Below the pieces are notes generated by a model, which was given only the letters and a program-made list of their open reading frames with translations, was not told the DNA's origin and did no database searches. A stretch of DNA of 64,000 bases from BOG-224 sp963783505 (GTDB taxonomy: Bacteria > Acidobacteriota > Terriglobia > Bryobacterales > Bryobacteraceae). How positions within the stretch are numbered: the stretch's first letter is position 1; each line of letters opens with the position of its first letter. Positions 60,715-64,000 of the stretch are shown in pieces. The translations under genes were made by a program, and so were the position numbers. Where the stretch lies: positions 62,001 through 126,000 of the forward strand of contig CAWAOP010000057.1 of NCBI GenBank assembly GCA_963783505.1, in the 5' to 3' direction.

Positions 60715-61149
60715 TTACGCTCCTCCGGCGGGACGAGGCAGCTCCCTTTCGAGATACTCCACCAGAAGGTTCTCTCGCGTTGACATCCACGCGATCCTTC
60801 GCCCGTTGAATGCCACGGCCGGGCGCGGACGGCTTAACAAAGCGGCCCGTTGCGCTCTCATCGTCCGAATGTGCTCCTCGATATCGTCCACTTCGAAGCA
60901 CAGATGGTGAAGGCCGCCGCCCGAGGTCACGAAGCGGGCCAATGGCGAATCCTCGCCGAGGGGTTCGATGAGTTCCAAGACCGAGCCGCCTCCCGGGGCG
61001 AATTCCAGGAAGACTACGCGGGCGTGCTGAAGCGGATCGTTGAACGGGCCCCGCAAGGCGATTGGGCGCAGGGCCTCGCGCCATTTCGGAAGGCTCTCGT
61101 CTACCGACCGTACCGCATAGCCGACATGGTGAAAGGAGGGTTCCGGCAT
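60715..61149 (-). CDS. VOC-fold protein (methylmalonyl-CoA epimerase-like)
   Basis: The protein is 144 residues from the ATG at 61147-61149; a longer frame is not supported. Two beta-alpha-beta-beta units with metal-ligand positions: HHVGYAVRSVD (His7/8), SVLELIEPLG, LHHLCFEVDDIEEHI and LVEYLE. The pattern fits methylmalonyl-CoA epimerase-like or glyoxalase-like VOC proteins. It converges on the ACP gene (44 bases apart) and may be a neighbour by chance. Confidence 0.85.
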   Translation of the reverse strand: MPEPSFHHVGYAVRSVDESLPKWREALRPIALRGPFNDPLQHARVVFLEFAPGGGSVLELIEPLGEDSPLARFVTSGGGLHHLCFEVDDIEEHIRTMRAQRAALLSRPRPAVAFNGRRIAWMSTRENLLVEYLERELPRPAGGA

Positions 61150-61411
61150 CGAATTCTCTTTCCATCTCCGCGCCCAGGCCTCATGCCGCCTGGGGCGCCG
61201 CGCAGGGTCGGCGATCCGTCCGCGACAATACCGCGGGGGGAATTCGCACGAGATGTGCGGCGCGGCCGATCCCGCTGAGATGGATTGTACCGCGACCATG
61301 CGCAGTTCCCGGTTTCCGCCGGTATGCGCGTTCCTATTTGCTAAACTAAATTGCGCTTGTCGCAGCTTCTCGAACGGATGAGTGCGACGATCGCCAATAG
61401 GTATTGCAGGA
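61150..61411. other. Intergenic interval
   Basis: About 260 bases between the divergent VOC and GNAT-like genes with no supported gene. It includes an AT-richer patch near 61336-61352 that could hold a promoter, but no element can be fixed. Confidence 0.3.
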
Positions 61412-62499
61412 ATGGGTGAGATTCGCGCTTTCTCCGAGGAATTCGTACGCCAGGCGGCGGATCTTCAGATGAAGCTGATCCTCGGACGGCGGAACCAGCC
61501 GGCGAGCGAAGCAACTTCAGAATCACTTTCGCGAGATCTTTCTCAGAAACCCCTGGTCTACGCCCGATGCTCCCTCTTTGATTTACCTGGACCAGGGAAA
61601 TCTGGTAGGGTTCCTGGGGGTCTTCTGCCCTTCCATGGAATACCGGGGACAGACCGATCCGCGTCGCCGCCTTGTGTCAGTTCATGGTGGACAGCGAGAG
61701 CCATAAAGGCAACGCCGCGATTGAGTTATCGCGCCGGTGTTTCGCGGGGCCGCAGGATATCAGTTACACGGACGGCGTCAGCAAAGGGGCCGTTCAACTC
61801 TGGTACGCGGCGGGCGCGCTCCCGGCGTACATTCAGTCGTTCAACTGGGCCAGAATCTTGCGCCCGGCCCGGATTGGGGCGAAGGCCTTTGGAAGGCTGG
61901 GGCCGCTGGGCGCCGTGGCGCGAGCCGTGGCCGGGCCGGTGGACTACCTGATTTCCAGGTTGCCCGTGGGGGCATTGCGCCTCCCGTCGTCGCCTCTGGA
62001 ATCGCGGCAGGTTTCGCCGGATGAAATGCTGGCGGTCATGAAGGAGGCAGGCCCGCGCGAACTCCTGAGGCCAGTTTATTCGCAACCCTCCTTCGGGTGG
62101 CTGCTGGCGACCATCCAGTCGCCGCCGCACGCGGGCAAACTGCGCGCCCTGGCCATGCGCGACGCGAAAGGGGCCCCATGCGGGTGGTGCATTTACCTAG
62201 TCAGGCCGTCCGGGATGGGCTTCGTGCTTCAGATCGCGTCGCGCAGGCGAGACCAGTTCGGCGCGGTGCTGCGCGCCCTGTTTCGCGATGCGTGGCTGGA
62301 AGGCTGCACGGACGTCCGTGGTTCGGCCATTCCAAAGCACTTGATCGAACTGACCGCGGAATACTGTCTCTTCCGGCAGGCCGAGCCCTGCGTGGCCCTG
62401 CACAGCCGCGACAAGGAACTGGCCAACGACATCCGAACGGGCGATGCCAGTCTGTCCAGGCTGGATGGCAATTCCTGGATAGGGTTCACCTGGTTCTAG
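61412..62499 (+). pseudogene. GNAT-like acyltransferase A, two apparent +1 frameshifts
   Basis: Start MGEIRAFSEEFVRQAADLQMKLILG at ATG 61412. The coding signal then shifts frame at about 61517 (to NHFREIFLRNPWSTPDAPSLIYLDQGNLVGFLG) and again at about 61650 (to PIRVAALCQFMVDSESHKGNAAIELSRRC), before running to the stop at 62499. Dropping one base at each site gives one protein of about 361 residues, close in size to the next gene. The fold looks like a GNAT acyltransferase, with GNLVGFLG as the acetyl-CoA-like strand and DSESHKGNAAIEL beyond. Surface-polymer modification is a possible role, inferred from the neighbouring deacetylase. Confidence 0.7.
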
Positions 62500-62522
62500 C
62501 GAGCGCCTCCCGCACGCCGCCG

Positions 62523-63607
62523 TTAGAAATTCTCAAAGAGCGAAAAATCCCAGGCGTCCGGCGATTGCAGGTCTCCGGCGAGACCGGCTTCCGGCGCCTT
62601 ATAGAACAACTGCCAGAGAGGCACATGGTAGGAGCGCGGACGCAACGCCTCGGCCACGGCTCGTTTCACCGCGTCCCGCGGTCATGAATTTAAGCGCGGC
62701 GGCGCCGTGACTCGCGGGCGTACCATGCGGCGCCCAGCAGGAGGTCCCGAATAGCGGCCGGGTCGTCGTCCGCCGTCTGCAAATCCGCGATATCGCAGAG
62801 CCGCGCTTCGGGAGCGAACTCCAACTGCCGGAGCGGCGCCACGGCGTATCCGGAAAGGCCGCCGGGGCCTTCCCTGACGACAATCACGGCCCGGCCTTTA
62901 TCGGAGTCCTCCCGGAACCTCCATTCGAGGGCCGCCCGGCTTCGAACGGCGCGCAGGCGTTTCGGGCCCTGGCGCAGGCGATCCCAAAAGGCGTCGAACC
63001 TTTCGTCGAAGCTATCGATTTGCCGCACCGCCGAACCGGGACGGCCGAGCCGGCCGCCTCGGAGAAAATCGGCGATAGCCAGCGCGGCGCCGGCCGGCCA
63101 CGAAACCAGATTCGCCGCCGGGAAGGCTCGCTTGCGCAACGCCGCCGCCGCGAAAATGCGCCGGCGCAGAGGCCACATATAGGGGTCGTGATAGCCCGGC
63201 GCGGGGATGCGGCTCACTTTCAAGCGGGTCAGGATTTCCGAGGTTGCAGGAGCGGCGCTGCTGACCAGACAGAGATCCACGGCTTTCTGAGTCAGGAACG
63301 CGAGGAGCAAAGGCAGGGAGGATCCCCGGGCGGCCGGTTCCACGCCCCAATCGCTTCCGACGCAGCCTCTTAGCCGCCTCCCGCCGAATTCGTACGGGAC
63401 GTGAATGCTGGCCAAGGCGCCGGCCAGGTCTCCGTCGCCTTTATCGAGGACCCAACCGATCGGAACGCCGCGGAAATCGTCGAAAAACGGAGACGATTCC
63501 CAGCGGCGCCTCCAACTCGCGGGCTCCATCGGACTCAACCCGCAACGCGCGTTCAGCGCGCAAACGGCGCGGGCATCGTCCAGCGTCATGGGCCGGAGCC
63601 GGAACAT
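62523..63607 (-). pseudogene. GNAT-like acyltransferase B, two apparent +1 frameshifts
   Basis: From ATG 63605-63607 the frame gives MFRLRPMTLDDARAVCALNARCGLS, a GNAT N-terminus (GVPIGWVLDKGDGDLAGALASIHVPY), and stops at 62690. The remaining C-terminus (GAAALKFMTAGR, then VKRAVAEALRPRSYHVPLWQLFY, ending WDFSLFENF) lies in the next two frames, with one extra base near 62707 and one near 62670. Together they would make a protein of about 360 residues, a likely paralogue of gene A. It converges on gene A, with ends 23 bases apart. Confidence 0.7.
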
Positions 63608-63638
63608 GCGTCTTGTTAGCCTCCCAGGCGAAGATCCA

Positions 63639-64000
63639 TCAACGCTTCACGAAAACCTTCGTGATTGGCGCGTCCCACACGCCATTAAGCGAAATGCCGA
63701 GGTAGCGTGTCCGGCAATGCGGGACCATTCCCAGTGTATGCCTGGGGAGAGAATAGACGCTTTCGCGATGCGCTCTCCGCAGGTTACCGCGCATGGTTGT
63801 GACCCCGGCCACAAACCCAAGCCGCTTGGCCGTCTCGAATTCGCGAGCGCCGCACGCTCCAGGAGAACCGTAAGGATAAGCGATGCTAGTGACTTCAACG
63901 CCCAGCCGGCTTCGCAACTCATCGCGGGCGTCTCCCATCTCCCGTTCCGCCTCGCTTGCCGCGAGCCGCGCCAGCATGGGATGCGAGACGCTGTGAACAC
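63639..64000 (-). CDS. Polysaccharide deacetylase (NodB-type), N-terminus outside window
   Basis: The C-terminal part of a NodB-fold protein; the frame is open past 64000 and continues into HSVSHPMLARLAASEAEREMGDARDELRSRLG, then IAYPYGSPGACG, as in family-4 carbohydrate esterases. The HSVSHPML segment is the second metal-binding motif (HxxxH). The N-terminal catalytic motif is not visible. It removes acetyl groups from an extracellular polysaccharide. Position beside two GNAT-like genes and the FkbH/ACP pair fits a surface-polymer cluster. Confidence 0.85.
   Translation of the reverse strand, partial: VHSVSHPMLARLAASEAEREMGDARDELRSRLGVEVTSIAYPYGSPGACGAREFETAKRLGFVAGVTTMRGNLRRAHRESVYSLPRHTLGMVPHCRTRYLGISLNGVWDAPITKVFVKR

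Overview
The window is GC-rich bacterial chromosome and most resembles an acidobacterium of the Solibacter/Bryobacter group. This rests on family content: a two-domain TIGR03435 (DUF3738) secreted protein, a cytochrome-free DUF1549/DUF1553 + DUF1501 + PPC-domain trio, TadE/TadG genes without the rest of a Tad locus, very large multihaem cytochromes fused to b-type membrane domains, and an lpxI-type lipid A operon. No rRNA, tRNA, CRISPR array or prophage was recognised.

Layout. 1-2267: two overlapping membrane/polyprenyl glycosyltransferase genes (the first runs off the left edge). 2378-3750: two toxin-antitoxin (TA) modules, one with a frameshifted mazF. 3890-5833: a complete IS1634-type insertion sequence with terminal inverted repeats. 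5857-10682: a small secreted protein, an amidase, a palindromic MITE/REP-like repeat and a TadE-TadE-TadG operon. 10874-16125: an exported DUF1549/DUF1501/PPC operon. 16309-22872: a PfpI protein, an esterase, and two large surface-polysaccharide genes (a GT2-GT4 fusion and an ABC ATPase-methyltransferase-coiled-coil fusion). 23350-29346: a diguanylate cyclase, a DUF433/DUF5615 pair, a tannase-like esterase, a CE15-like glucuronoyl esterase and a small secreted protein. 29378-36322: a redox operon with 35 predicted c-type haem sites over four proteins. It is divergent from a sigma54-type activator (36492-37829), and a good -24/-12 promoter match lies in front of the operon.

37830-40583 and 46708-47735 hold the most unusual feature. 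Behind the sigma54 activator gene and behind glnE, small cargo modules (NUDIX + FRG; CopG-like antitoxin + PIN toxin; HigB + HigA) are each followed by a second, in-frame, stop-to-stop aligned copy of the 3' end of the upstream housekeeping gene. The glnE copy is 258 bp, the same length as the native end, and differs mainly at synonymous sites. The two activator copies are 161 bp and about 47 bp. The pattern looks like repeated insertion of TA/defence-like cassettes at gene 3' ends, with the host gene end either supplied or duplicated by the incoming DNA.

40691-57573: a TonB-C/TPR-like secreted protein, a DnaQ-type exonuclease, a MOSC protein, glnE, a TIGR03435 protein, a STAS protein, a WbuC-like cupin, a second copy of the MITE-like repeat, a tiny lysine-rich peptide, a TonB-like protein, an oxidoreductase, lpxI-lpxA-fabZ, a RhuM protein and a PD-(D/E)XK nuclease remnant with a partner gene. 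57647-64000: a secreted protein, an FkbH + acyl carrier protein pair, a VOC-fold protein, two related GNAT-like genes and the end of a polysaccharide deacetylase, probably an exopolysaccharide/surface locus.

A caution runs through the window. At least six otherwise well-conserved genes carry one or two apparent single-base insertions (mazF, the NapC-type cytochrome, the CopG-like antitoxin, the PD-(D/E)XK gene, and two in each GNAT-like gene). All are +1, so sequencing or assembly error must be considered before calling these pseudogenes.
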